From positions 153,598 through 171,354 of the forward strand of contig DBWY01000004.1 of NCBI GenBank assembly GCA_002309195.1: a DNA stretch of 17,757 nucleotides. Direction: 5' to 3'. A program made the position numbers and the translations under genes. The stretch's first letter is position 1. Every line of letters begins with the position of its first letter. Below the pieces are notes generated by a model. The model had not been told where the DNA came from. It did no database searches and saw only the letters and a program-made list of their open reading frames with translations. Source of the stretch: Treponema sp. UBA1226. GTDB lineage: Bacteria; Spirochaetota; Spirochaetia; Treponematales; Treponemataceae. Of the stretch, positions 8,261-15,232 are shown in pieces.

Positions 8261-11119
8261 CTATTTATTCTTTTTAAGCATATCCTTTACAAACTGACCC
8301 GTAAAGCTTTCCTTTACTTTAGAAACTTCTTCAGGAGTTCCGGTTGCAACAACAGTTCCTCCCCTGAATCCGCCTTCAGGACCAAGGTCAATTATATAAT
8401 CTGCCTGGCATATAACATCAAGATTGTGTTCAATCATTACGACAGTATTTCCCTGGTCAACAAGACGCTGCAGAACACTCATCAATTGTTTTACATCTGC
8501 AAAATGAAGTCCCGTCGTAGGCTCATCAAGAATATAAAGCGTACGGCCTGTCGAAACGCGCGCAAGTTCGTTTGCAAGTTTTACACGCTGTGCTTCACCA
8601 CCAGATAAAGTTAATGCCGACTGTCCAAGCTGAATATAACCAAGTCCTACACTCTTTAGCATTTCAAGCTTACGTGACAGATGCGGAATATGAGCAAAAA
8701 AGTCACACGCTTCTTCTATCGTCATATCAAGAACGTCTGTAATGCTTTTTCCTTTATATAAAATCTCAAGAGTTTCTTTATTAAAGCGCTTTCCGTTACA
8801 TACATCACATTTAATGAATACGTCCGGCAAGAAGTTCATTTCGATTGTAATAGTTCCGGCTCCCTGACAGTTTTCACAGCGACCGCCTTTTACGTTAAAG
8901 CTGAATCTGCCCTTAAGATAGCCGCGCGCCTTTGCTTCTGGAAGCGATGCAAACAAATCGCGGATTTCGTCAAAAACTCCGACATAAGTTGCAGGGTTTG
9001 AGCGCGGGGTTCGTCCGATAGGACTCTGGTCAATGTTAATGACCTTGTCTATATGTTTGATTCCGTCAAGTTTAGAAAAAGCACCTGTCGGATAACTTGT
9101 CCTCATAAGTTTATTAGAAACTGCAGGATACAGAACATCACTTAACAAAGTAGATTTTCCGGAGCCAGAAACACCTGTAATACAAGTCATAGCTCCAAGC
9201 GGAATTGAAATCGAAATATCTTTTAGGTTGTGTTCCTTTACTCCCGTCAAAGTCAAAAAGTTTCCGTTACCGGGACGACGCTGCTTTGGAATCGGCATTG
9301 TAATCTTACCTGCAAGATAACGGCCGGTCACACTTTCTTCGACCTTCATTACCTGCTCCACAGTTCCCGAGGCTACAACCTTTCCACCGTGAACACCAGC
9401 ACCAGGTCCGATATCGACAATCCAGTCTGCAGTGCGTAGAGTCTGTTCATCATGCTCAACGACAATCACGCTGTTTTTTAAATCTCGAAGATATGTAAGA
9501 GTATCAATAAGACGCTGGTTATCACGCTGATGAAGACCGATTGAAGGTTCATCAAGAATGTACATAACGCCTGTTAAAGCAGAACCGATTTGAGTTGCAA
9601 GACGAATTCTCTGAGCCTCACCGCCAGACAAAGTTCCGGCAGAGCGTTCAAGAGTAAGATAATCAAGACCGACATTCTTTAAAAAATTAAGGCGCGAATT
9701 TATTTCTTTTAAAACCTGAGATGCAATTTCTTTTTGCGTCTTTGTAAGCTTTAAATTTTTAAAAAACTCGATTGAATCGAGCACACTTAACTCGCACAAT
9801 TCAATTATATTTTTTTTGCCGACTGTAACACCAAGAGCTTCTGGTCTTAGCTTTTTTCCGTGACAGCATGAACATTCTTTGTGTGACATGTATTTTTCAA
9901 GCGACTGCTTCATGTTGTCGCCCCACGCTTCGATATAACGTCTGTTCATGTCAGCAAATACGCCTTTCCACGGCTCATTGTATTCTGACATGCCTGTTCC
10001 ACTCTGCTTGTAATAAATCCAGTGCAGAGTTTTATCAGAACCGTATAAAATTACGTCGCGCTGTTTTTTTGTAAGCTTGTTGAACGGAGTATCAAGTGAA
10101 AAATTATATGCATCCGCAACTGCCTGAAATCTTGTTGTATTCCATGCGCTTGTCGGATTATACGGAAGGAGTGCATGTTCGTTATAGGATTTTGTTTTAT
10201 CCGGAATCATAAGGTCTTCGTCAAATTCCATTTTTTCACCAAGACCCGTACATTCAGGACATGCACCGAACGGATTGTTAAAAGAAAAAAGGCGCGGCTG
10301 TAATTCTGGAATTGAAATACCGCAGTCAGGACACGCATTTTTCTGAGAGAACATTACTTCTTCATAAGTTGCAGCATCTTTTTCTGAGCCTTTCGTTACT
10401 AAAATCATTCCGTTTGCACTTTTTAAAGCAGTCTCAACAGAATCTGCAAGGCGCTTTCTGATATCTGCTTTTAAAACGATTCGGTCGATGACAAGTTCTA
10501 TCGTATGTTTTTTCTGCTTATCAAGTTTAATCGAATTATCAAGCTCACTCATAACGCCGTCAATGCGGGCGCGGGCAAACCCTGCCTTAATGGCATCCTC
10601 AATAACCTTCTGATGCTCGCCCTTTTTTCCTCGGATAACCGGAGCTAAAATCTGAACCTTAGTTCCTTCGTCCCAGCCGACAATCGTATCGATAATCTGA
10701 TCAACACTCTGCTCATGAATTTCGCGCCCGCAGTTTGGACAGTGCGCAGTTCCGATTCTGGCAAATAAAAGACGATAGTAGTCATAAATCTCGGTAACAG
10801 TTCCGACAGTTGAACGCGGATTTTTGTGAGTTGTTTTCTGTTCAATAGAAATTGCAGGAGACAAGCCTTCGATTAAATCGACATCAGGCTTATCCATTGT
10901 TCCAAGGAACTGACGGGCATATGAAGAAAGGCTTTCTACATAACGGCGCTGACCTTCTGCAAAAAGGGTGTCAAACGCAAAACTTGACTTTCCCGAACCC
11001 GAAAGCCCTGAGACAACAACAAGCTTATTGCGTGGAATATCAATATCTATATTCTTAAGATTATGCTCGCGGGCCCCGCGAACACTTATTTTTTCGCCAT
11101 CAACTGGATTTATGTTCAT
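8261..11119 (-). CDS. uvrA: UvrABC excision nuclease subunit A
   Basis: UvrA is the DNA-damage sensor of nucleotide excision repair. It dimerises, binds bulky lesions with UvrB and is released before UvrC cuts. The protein has 952 residues (E. coli about 940) and all family parts. There are two ABC ATPase modules with Walker A motifs GLSGSGKSS (38-46) and GVSGSGKST (649-657), and two LSGGEAQR signatures, each followed by an ILDEP Walker B. Zinc-binding cysteine pairs are present, including CPDC...CPEC in the insertion and CENC...CDVC in the second half, the latter being the DNA-binding C4 finger. The end is intact (TGTPEEV...). The ATG at 11117-11119 has no Shine-Dalgarno but a TATAAT 8 nt upstream, so the mRNA may be leaderless. 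It is the first gene of an operon with the lptD-like and DUF4197 genes. No LexA-type box was recognised. Confidence 0.97.
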   Translation of the reverse strand: MNINPVDGEKISVRGAREHNLKNIDIDIPRNKLVVVSGLSGSGKSSFAFDTLFAEGQRRYVESLSSYARQFLGTMDKPDVDLIEGLSPAISIEQKTTHKNPRSTVGTVTEIYDYYRLLFARIGTAHCPNCGREIHEQSVDQIIDTIVGWDEGTKVQILAPVIRGKKGEHQKVIEDAIKAGFARARIDGVMSELDNSIKLDKQKKHTIELVIDRIVLKADIRKRLADSVETALKSANGMILVTKGSEKDAATYEEVMFSQKNACPDCGISIPELQPRLFSFNNPFGACPECTGLGEKMEFDEDLMIPDKTKSYNEHALLPYNPTSAWNTTRFQAVADAYNFSLDTPFNKLTKKQRDVILYGSDKTLHWIYYKQSGTGMSEYNEPWKGVFADMNRRYIEAWGDNMKQSLEKYMSHKECSCCHGKKLRPEALGVTVGKKNIIELCELSVLDSIEFFKNLKLTKTQKEIASQVLKEINSRLNFLKNVGLDYLTLERSAGTLSGGEAQRIRLATQIGSALTGVMYILDEPSIGLHQRDNQRLIDTLTYLRDLKNSVIVVEHDEQTLRTADWIVDIGPGAGVHGGKVVASGTVEQVMKVEESVTGRYLAGKITMPIPKQRRPGNGNFLTLTGVKEHNLKDISISIPLGAMTCITGVSGSGKSTLLSDVLYPAVSNKLMRTSYPTGAFSKLDGIKHIDKVINIDQSPIGRTPRSNPATYVGVFDEIRDLFASLPEAKARGYLKGRFSFNVKGGRCENCQGAGTITIEMNFLPDVFIKCDVCNGKRFNKETLEILYKGKSITDVLDMTIEEACDFFAHIPHLSRKLEMLKSVGLGYIQLGQSALTLSGGEAQRVKLANELARVSTGRTLYILDEPTTGLHFADVKQLMSVLQRLVDQGNTVVMIEHNLDVICQADYIIDLGPEGGFRGGTVVATGTPEEVSKVKESFTGQFVKDMLKKNK

Positions 11120-11127
11120 AATCTATT

Positions 11128-11133
11128 ATTATA
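11128..11133 (-). promoter_or_regulatory. -10 box of uvrA, possibly giving a leaderless mRNA
   Basis: A perfect TATAAT on the minus strand ends 8 nt before the uvrA ATG. No Shine-Dalgarno lies in the gap. The hexamer 17 bp upstream (TAGCGC) is a poor -35, so this promoter may be weak or depend on a factor bound at the adjacent inverted repeat (11152-11214). Confidence 0.45.
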
Positions 11134-11151
11134 GTAGAAAATGAAGGTCTG

Positions 11152-11214
11152 CGCTATAGGTCCAACGAGTGCATTCCATTCTCAACTAACACAGATTATT
11201 CTCGTTGGTTAGCG
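11152..11214. repeat. Large inverted repeat between the DUF2007-like gene and uvrA
   Basis: CCAACGAG (11162-11169) and CTCGTTGG (11201-11208) are perfect 8-bp arms around a 31-nt loop. Further out, CGCTA (11152-11156) pairs with TAGCG (11210-11214) across an unequal internal loop. Together they give 13 paired bases. It fills most of the 100 bp between the two genes. There is no U-run directly after the stem on the minus strand, so it is a poor terminator. A structured uvrA-proximal RNA, a binding site, or a weak transcription end for the upstream gene are all possible. Confidence 0.5.
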
Positions 11215-11219
11215 ATTTT

Positions 11220-11789
11220 TCAAATCTCTCTTTCGCTTTTCGGGAAAACCTTTATTCCAAGAATCTCCTGTTCTTTAGAAACAGTAACAGGTGCAAGAAC
11301 AGCTCCCAGAAGTTTTTCTCCTGTCTTATTTGAGTTTGACTCATATTTTTCTTTTATAGCCTCTGCTTTTTGATCTGTAAACTGTTTTAAAAGCTCATAC
11401 GCATCATTATAGTCTTTTACTAAAATCCACAACTGGACTGAAAAAATATTTGAAATGAGATTTGAACCAAAATAAAAACGGTTAGAGTTCTCGTGCTCTT
11501 TGTGGCTTGAAATCCCGTTGGCAAACAGTAACCCCTGAAAAATCGAACAATCCTGCCACGATGCAAAATTACAGAAAAGCTGACTGCGCTCCCCCTTCCT
11601 GCAGCACTCAAAATATTCTTCATCAAAATGTTCATCAAGAGCAGAAGTTTCATCAAGAATTTCTTCGCCGTTTTCATCAGCCTGCTCTTTTACAGGTTCA
11701 CCACTGCCACCACGTGGCTCAGAGATTTTTACAACAACAAAAATAAACAAAAAAAAGATAATAAAACTGGCTATTACAGGAATATCCAT
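11220..11789 (-). CDS. Membrane-anchored DUF2007-like small protein
   Basis: A 189-residue protein of unknown function. Residues 4-21 (PVIASFIIFFLFIFVVVK) form one membrane helix, followed by a very acidic linker (about 30-60). The soluble part NFASWQDCSIFQGLLFANGISS...SVQLWILVKDYNDAYELLKQF fits the DUF2007 pattern (a beta-alpha-beta fold in which a 'which copy, which half' segment leads into V-x-V and a D-x-x-x-A-x-x-LL helix); this assignment is by eye. A C-terminal helix and a short tail follow. I chose the ATG at 11787-11789, which has CGGAG 5-6 nt upstream. The in-frame ATG at 11823-11825 touches the -10 box of the promoter (11824-11829), so it would not be in the transcript. The gene is divergent from cdd and about 100 bp upstream of uvrA on the same strand. 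Confidence 0.72.
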   Translation of the reverse strand: MDIPVIASFIIFFLFIFVVVKISEPRGGSGEPVKEQADENGEEILDETSALDEHFDEEYFECCRKGERSQLFCNFASWQDCSIFQGLLFANGISSHKEHENSNRFYFGSNLISNIFSVQLWILVKDYNDAYELLKQFTDQKAEAIKEKYESNSNKTGEKLLGAVLAPVTVSKEQEILGIKVFPKSEREI

Positions 11790-11823
11790 ATTTTTCTCCG
11801 TCCACCTCTCACCGTAATTGTGC

Positions 11824-11852
11824 ATGATACTATAACATAGTTATTTTTGCAA
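11824..11852 (-). promoter_or_regulatory. Promoter of the DUF2007-like gene
   Basis: On the minus strand TTGCAA (11847-11852) and TATCAT (11824-11829) lie 17 bp apart. Transcription would begin near 11817 and give a leader of about 28 nt with the CGGAG ribosome-binding site. It stands back to back with the cdd promoter; the two -35 boxes are 12 bp apart. Confidence 0.55.
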
Positions 11853-11864
11853 TGTAAGAAGATT

Positions 11865-11893
11865 TTGCCAAATTCCGTCTTATCGCTTATAAT
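11865..11893 (+). promoter_or_regulatory. Promoter of cdd, predicted leaderless start
   Basis: TTGCCA (11865-11870), a 17-bp spacer and a perfect TATAAT (11888-11893) form a near-consensus sigma70-type promoter. The cdd ATG begins 7 nt after the -10 box, exactly where transcription should start. No Shine-Dalgarno is present. Confidence 0.72.
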
Positions 11894-11900
11894 ATTTTCT

Positions 11901-12329
11901 ATGGAACTTACTCAAAACTTAAAGATTGAACTTTTAAAAAAAGCATGTGACATGCTGAATTTTTCTTACACGCCGTATTCAAATTTTAAAGTTGGTGCTG
12001 CCCTTTTGTGTCAGGACGGAAAAATCTTTGGCGGCTGTAATATCGAAAATGCCGCTTACGGGCCTTCTAACTGCGCAGAGCGTACTGCTTTCTTTAAAGC
12101 TGTAAGCGAAGGTCACTTAAAATTTGACGCGATCATGATTGTAGGCGGACCTGAAGGAAACATTAAGGATTACTGCCCGCCTTGTGGTGTCTGCCGCCAG
12201 GTTATGATGGAATTCTGTAATCCCGACACGTTTAAGATTTTACTTGCAAAGTCAGAAAATGATATAGTTGAATACACTTTAAAAGAACTTCTGCCGCTTG
12301 GATTTGGCAATGCAGATTTACAGAAATAG
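11901..12329 (+). CDS. cdd: Cytidine deaminase
   Basis: Converts cytidine and deoxycytidine to uridine and deoxyuridine plus ammonia in pyrimidine salvage, in the cytoplasm. At 142 residues it matches the short, homotetrameric zinc class. Substrate-binding FKVGAALL and NIENAAYGPSNCAERTA are intact. Zinc ligands are C58 (in CAE), C95 and C98 (in PPCGVC), and E60 is the proton shuttle. The C-terminal LLPLGF is the usual family end. The ATG at 11901 is chosen over an in-frame ATG at 11847, because the promoter (11865-11893) lies between them and family alignments begin here. The next gene follows after 9 bp. Together with the nucleoside kinase at 13007 it covers cytidine/uridine recycling. Confidence 0.96.
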   Translation: MELTQNLKIELLKKACDMLNFSYTPYSNFKVGAALLCQDGKIFGGCNIENAAYGPSNCAERTAFFKAVSEGHLKFDAIMIVGGPEGNIKDYCPPCGVCRQVMMEFCNPDTFKILLAKSENDIVEYTLKELLPLGFGNADLQK

Positions 12330-12338
12330 GAAATATAT

Positions 12339-12650
12339 ATGTGCAAAAAGTGCGGAACACCAATTACAATTGAAAACATAACACGTTCATCCACATGTCC
12401 TGACTGCGGAAGAGACCTGCATACATGTATAAACTGCAGATTCTATTCTCCGGGAAGTCACTACGACTGCCATGAAACAATTGATGAGCTTGTAAAAGAC
12501 AAAGAAAAATCAAATTTCTGCGATTTTTTTAAAGTAAACTCTTCAATAGGAAAGTCTGCTTCTCCTGATTTAAATTCAGCTTATAAAGGCACATCTCAGG
12601 ACGACAAAGCCGCAAAGGCCCGCGCCGCATTTGATGCACTTTTTAGCTGA
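12339..12650 (+). CDS. Conserved eight-cysteine zinc-ribbon protein
   Basis: A 103-residue protein, probably cytoplasmic, with no assigned function. Cysteines come as CxxC (C2, C5), CxxC (C20, C23), CxxC (C30, C33), C44 and C61: eight ligands, enough for two zinc ions. The pattern CPDCGRDLHTCINCRFYSPG, followed by a DKEKSNFCDFF motif, matches a conserved hypothetical family that I recall from several bacterial phyla. The C-terminal part (about 65-103) is polar, low in conservation and ends in a short helix (KAARAAFDALFS-like). The Shine-Dalgarno TAGGA overlaps the cdd stop codon TAG, which suggests coupled translation. A role in protein or nucleic-acid contact is possible, but nothing in the sequence decides it. 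Confidence 0.85.
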   Translation: MCKKCGTPITIENITRSSTCPDCGRDLHTCINCRFYSPGSHYDCHETIDELVKDKEKSNFCDFFKVNSSIGKSASPDLNSAYKGTSQDDKAAKARAAFDALFS

Positions 12651-12678
12651 CAGTCGGCATAAGACTCAGGAGACAAAA

Positions 12679-12939
12679 ATGAAAATTAAAAAACATCTGA
12701 CTACATTAATCATTCTTATTTCTCTTTTTATCTTTCAAGGCTGCATGATGACATTTACTTTTATTAAGGCTATGGAATCCTACAAGGATGAAAAGACTGT
12801 ATTTGTAGTTTTTGAAGGAATTTATTACCATAAGGCTTCCTGTAAAGAAATAAAAAAGAAACAAAAGACCGGGCTTCCCCGCAGAGAAGCCATAGATCAG
12901 GGTTATACCAGCTGCCCTGTCTGTGATCCGGATAACTAG
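12679..12939 (+). CDS. Small lipoprotein with an Ada-like HxxxC / CxxC metal motif
   Basis: An 86-residue predicted lipoprotein. Residues 1-21 form a lipoprotein signal (KK, hydrophobic core IILISLFIFQG) and C22 would carry the lipid. The C-terminal half has YYHKASCKEIKK...EAIDQGYTSCPVCDP, with H51, C55, C79 and C82 as likely metal ligands. The spacing YHxxxC...A...GYxxCxxC is that of the Ada metal-binding-like motif also found at the ends of secreted nucleases and of small exported proteins; this comparison is from memory. The ATG at 12679 is chosen because AGGAG lies 7 nt upstream and a signal peptide follows it. An in-frame ATG at 12631 would place 16 polar residues before the signal. It follows the zinc-ribbon gene by 28 bp and is probably the last gene of the cdd transcript. 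No terminator is visible after it. Confidence 0.78.
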   Translation: MKIKKHLTTLIILISLFIFQGCMMTFTFIKAMESYKDEKTVFVVFEGIYYHKASCKEIKKKQKTGLPRREAIDQGYTSCPVCDPDN

Positions 12940-12971
12940 ATTTTTACCATATAAAATTATACTTAAAAAAA

Positions 12972-13000
12972 TTCCACAACTCTAATTCTTATGATATAAT
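12972..13000 (+). promoter_or_regulatory. Promoter of the nucleoside kinase gene, predicted leaderless start
   Basis: A perfect TATAAT (12995-13000) ends 6 nt before the ATG at 13007. A TTCCACA stretch (12972-12978) offers a weak -35 with 16-17 bp spacing. AGAAGA between the -10 box and the ATG abuts the start codon and is too close to be a normal Shine-Dalgarno. Confidence 0.55.
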
Positions 13001-13006
13001 AGAAGA

Positions 13007-14665
13007 ATGAGTACAAACAGAATAACAATCACACTCCCGAACGGGAAAACTCTTGAGACAGCACCTGGCTCAAGAGCAAAAGATTTTATTGATGCTTTGA
13101 CGAATGAACCGGAGACAGTTTATGCAGTTAGGGTCAATAACCAGATATGTTCGCTTAACAAATCAATTATTACTGATTGCGAAGTTGAACCAGTTTTAGC
13201 AAAAAGCAAAGATGGTGCAGAAGTTTACAGACGCACTCTCTGCTTTACAATGGAAGCAGCAATGCACGAAATAGATCCGAAATACAGGCTCTTAATCGGA
13301 CACAGCCTTGGTTACGGATATTACTACACGCTTGCAGACGGAAACGCAATCCATCCGCCTCTAATCGAAAAATTAAAGACAAAGATGCAGGAGCTGATTT
13401 CTAAAAATCTTCCAATCGAAACATCTTCTATGTCATACGCTCAGGCAATTGAACTTTTTGAACGCCAGGAACTTAATGACACAAGAAACCTTCTTCGTTA
13501 CAAGTGCCCTCCAAGAGTAGAAATAAACTGCCTCGGAGAATTTACAGATCTCTACTACGCTCCTCTTTTAGTTTCTACAGGCTATCTTAAGACCTGGGAA
13601 ATCATGAAATACGGACAGGGATTCCTTTTAAGATTCCCTACATCATCGGAACCGGATGTCCTCCCGGAATTTCATGACATTCCGCAGTTGTTTAAGACTT
13701 ATGAAAAATACAAGAAATGGGGAAAACAGATTGGAGTTACAACAGCAGCGTCCCTCAATGAACTTGTTAAAAACCGTAAGGTAAATGATTTTATCAACAT
13801 CTCAGAAATTTTCCAGCAGAAATGTATTTCTGACATCGCACAGCAGATTCAGGATAAGGGAAAAGTAAAGGTTGTTTTAATTGCAGGTCCTTCAAGTTCC
13901 GGCAAAACGACGAGCGCAAAAAAGCTTGCCCTCGAACTTCAGGCAATCGGTTACAATCCAAAAGTAATAAGCCTTGACTGCTATTATGTTGGCCGCGACA
14001 AAACACCAAAAGACGAAAACGGAAACTACGACTACGAATGTCTTGAAGCGCTCGACGTTCCACTTATCAACCAGAACCTCGTTGATCTCTTTGACGGAAA
14101 GACAATCACACTCCCGGAATATGATTTTGCAACAGGAACAAGACAGCCTGGAACAAAACAGATTACGCTTGGTGAAAATGACATTCTCATTATGGAAGGT
14201 ATCCATGGTCTTAATGACAAGCTTACACCACTTGTAAAACCGCAGTTTAAATTTAAGCTTTACCTTTCTGCACTTACCCAGCTTAACTTTAACGAACACA
14301 ACAGAATTTCGACAAGCGACAACAGACTTATCCGCCGTATCGTTCGAGATTCTCAGTTCCGCGGAAAATCTGCTGCAGAAACAATCGGAATGTGGGACAG
14401 CGTTCAGAAGGGAGAAAGACTTCATATCTTCCCTTTCCAGAATAACGCAGATGCAATTTTAAACACAGCACTTGATTACGAGCTTTCTGTATTAAAGATT
14501 TTTGCTGAACCTCTTTTAAGACGCATTACACCTCTGGAAAAAGAATATTCAGAAGCATGCCGCCTTTTAAGATTCCTTGATATATTCCCGACAATCGATC
14601 CTACAGAAGTTCCTGGCCGCTCGATTCTCCGAGAGTTTATCGGACATTCGGCATTTAAATACTAA
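13007..14665 (+). CDS. udk: TGS domain-uridine kinase fusion (nucleoside kinase)
   Basis: A 552-residue cytoplasmic protein with two parts. The N-terminus resembles the non-catalytic front of threonyl-tRNA synthetase: a TGS-like domain (about 1-62, ITITLPNGKTLETAPGSRAKDF) and an SAD-like editing-domain relative (about 65-230, with IGHSLGYGYYYTLADG). The C-terminus (about 280-500) is a P-loop kinase of the uridine kinase/phosphoribulokinase family: Walker A GPSSSGKTT (294-302), LDCYYVGRDKTP with D324, DYECLEALDVPLI, and EGIHGLND. It should phosphorylate uridine/cytidine (or a related nucleoside) with a nucleoside triphosphate. The same fusion occurs in other treponemes, Thermotoga and clostridia. 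The SAD-like part lacks an obvious paired HxxxH and CxxxH set, so editing activity is doubtful. The gene ends just before two hairpins. Its proximity to cdd fits pyrimidine salvage. Confidence 0.9.
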   Translation: MSTNRITITLPNGKTLETAPGSRAKDFIDALTNEPETVYAVRVNNQICSLNKSIITDCEVEPVLAKSKDGAEVYRRTLCFTMEAAMHEIDPKYRLLIGHSLGYGYYYTLADGNAIHPPLIEKLKTKMQELISKNLPIETSSMSYAQAIELFERQELNDTRNLLRYKCPPRVEINCLGEFTDLYYAPLLVSTGYLKTWEIMKYGQGFLLRFPTSSEPDVLPEFHDIPQLFKTYEKYKKWGKQIGVTTAASLNELVKNRKVNDFINISEIFQQKCISDIAQQIQDKGKVKVVLIAGPSSSGKTTSAKKLALELQAIGYNPKVISLDCYYVGRDKTPKDENGNYDYECLEALDVPLINQNLVDLFDGKTITLPEYDFATGTRQPGTKQITLGENDILIMEGIHGLNDKLTPLVKPQFKFKLYLSALTQLNFNEHNRISTSDNRLIRRIVRDSQFRGKSAAETIGMWDSVQKGERLHIFPFQNNADAILNTALDYELSVLKIFAEPLLRRITPLEKEYSEACRLLRFLDIFPTIDPTEVPGRSILREFIGHSAFKY

Positions 14666-14670
14666 CCGGT

Positions 14671-14692
14671 GATGCGTAATAAATTACGCATC
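14671..14692 (+). terminator. Perfect 9-bp hairpin directly after the nucleoside kinase gene
   Basis: GATGCGTAA (14671-14679), loop TAAA, TTACGCATC (14684-14692). It is followed by TTCTT rather than a long T-run, so on its own it would stop transcription poorly. It may protect the 3' end after termination at the stronger hairpin downstream. Confidence 0.5.
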
Positions 14693-14708
14693 TTCTTAAA
14701 AAAACAAC

Positions 14709-14750
14709 GCCCGGAGATTTCTTTTAGAAAACTCCGGGCTATTTTTTTAT
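14709..14750. terminator. Strong rho-independent terminator, usable in both directions
   Basis: GCCCGGAG (14709-14716) pairs with CTCCGGGC (14732-14739). An inner TTTC/GAAA stem continues past one A-A mismatch. On the plus strand TATTTTTTT follows, ending the kinase transcript. On the minus strand the stem is followed by GTTGTTTTTTT, so it can also end the flagellar operon after fliJ. Confidence 0.9.
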
Positions 14751-14794
14751 TCGCTTCTATTTTTACATTATTTTATAATTTCTCGCTGGAGGAT

Positions 14795-15232
14795 TTATAT
14801 CAACTTCTTTTCTGCAACGCGGGCGCTTATTGTTTCATCAATAATTTCTTCGTTTTCCTTTTCTTCTTCCTTAGAATAAAGCTCTTTCTGCTTTTCCTTT
14901 AATTTTTCAAGGCTCTGTGTTTTCTGCAGACACTTTTTAAAAACCTCACGTTTTGCATCTGTAATTATCTTTGCCTGTGCAAGGTCTTCTAAAAGCTTGT
15001 TTTCCTGCATCTTTAGAAACAGAAAAAACTGCTGCCCCTGTGTTATCAAAGAAAAATCAGTAACTCCCTTTAACTCTCCTTTCGCCTTTGTATGCTGCAG
15101 CGCAAGAGTCTGCAGATCATTCTGTATTCTGGTCTCTTCAGAAACGGCTTTTCCAAGTTCAATCTGGGCCTGCTCCTGTTCAAATTTTCTCAGAGAAAGT
15201 ACGTCTTCAAGCTCAAACTTAAACGGCTTCAT
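14795..15232 (-). CDS. fliJ: Flagellar export chaperone FliJ
   Basis: A 145-residue, highly charged protein, almost entirely coiled coil (KFEQEQAQIELGKAVSEETR, then a KLLEDLAQAKIITDAKREVF segment and a K/E-rich end). FliJ sits as a stalk in the centre of the FliI hexamer ring, links it to the export gate and handles rod/hook-class chaperones. The start MKPFKFELEDVLSLRK has the typical F-x-L-x-x-V-L-x-x-R opening of FliJ. The ATG overlaps the end of fliI by 14 bp, so translation is probably coupled. It is the last gene of the operon; the bidirectional terminator lies about 45 bp further on. Assignment rests on position plus the opening motif, since FliJ sequences are poorly conserved. Confidence 0.9.
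   Translation of the reverse strand: MKPFKFELEDVLSLRKFEQEQAQIELGKAVSEETRIQNDLQTLALQHTKAKGELKGVTDFSLITQGQQFFLFLKMQENKLLEDLAQAKIITDAKREVFKKCLQKTQSLEKLKEKQKELYSKEEEKENEEIIDETISARVAEKKLI

Noticed and set aside
11790..11825. Upstream ATG (11823-11825) as start of the DUF2007-like gene
   Set aside because: It overlaps the -10 box of the best promoter, and the ATG at 11789 has a proper Shine-Dalgarno and begins directly at the membrane helix.
12940..12971. AT-rich inverted repeat TATAA..TTATA after the small lipoprotein gene as a terminator
   Set aside because: The stem is only 5 A-T pairs and no T-run follows, so it would be too weak to act as a rho-independent terminator.
13892..14425. A 177-codon open frame on the minus strand inside the nucleoside kinase gene
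   Set aside because: It lies wholly antisense to a clearly conserved enzyme, its product is cysteine- and phenylalanine-rich without any family motif, and it has no promoter or ribosome-binding site of note.
14669..14902. A 77-codon plus-strand frame after the nucleoside kinase gene
   Set aside because: It runs through two hairpins, including the strong terminator, and then antisense to fliJ; the product is phenylalanine-rich low complexity.
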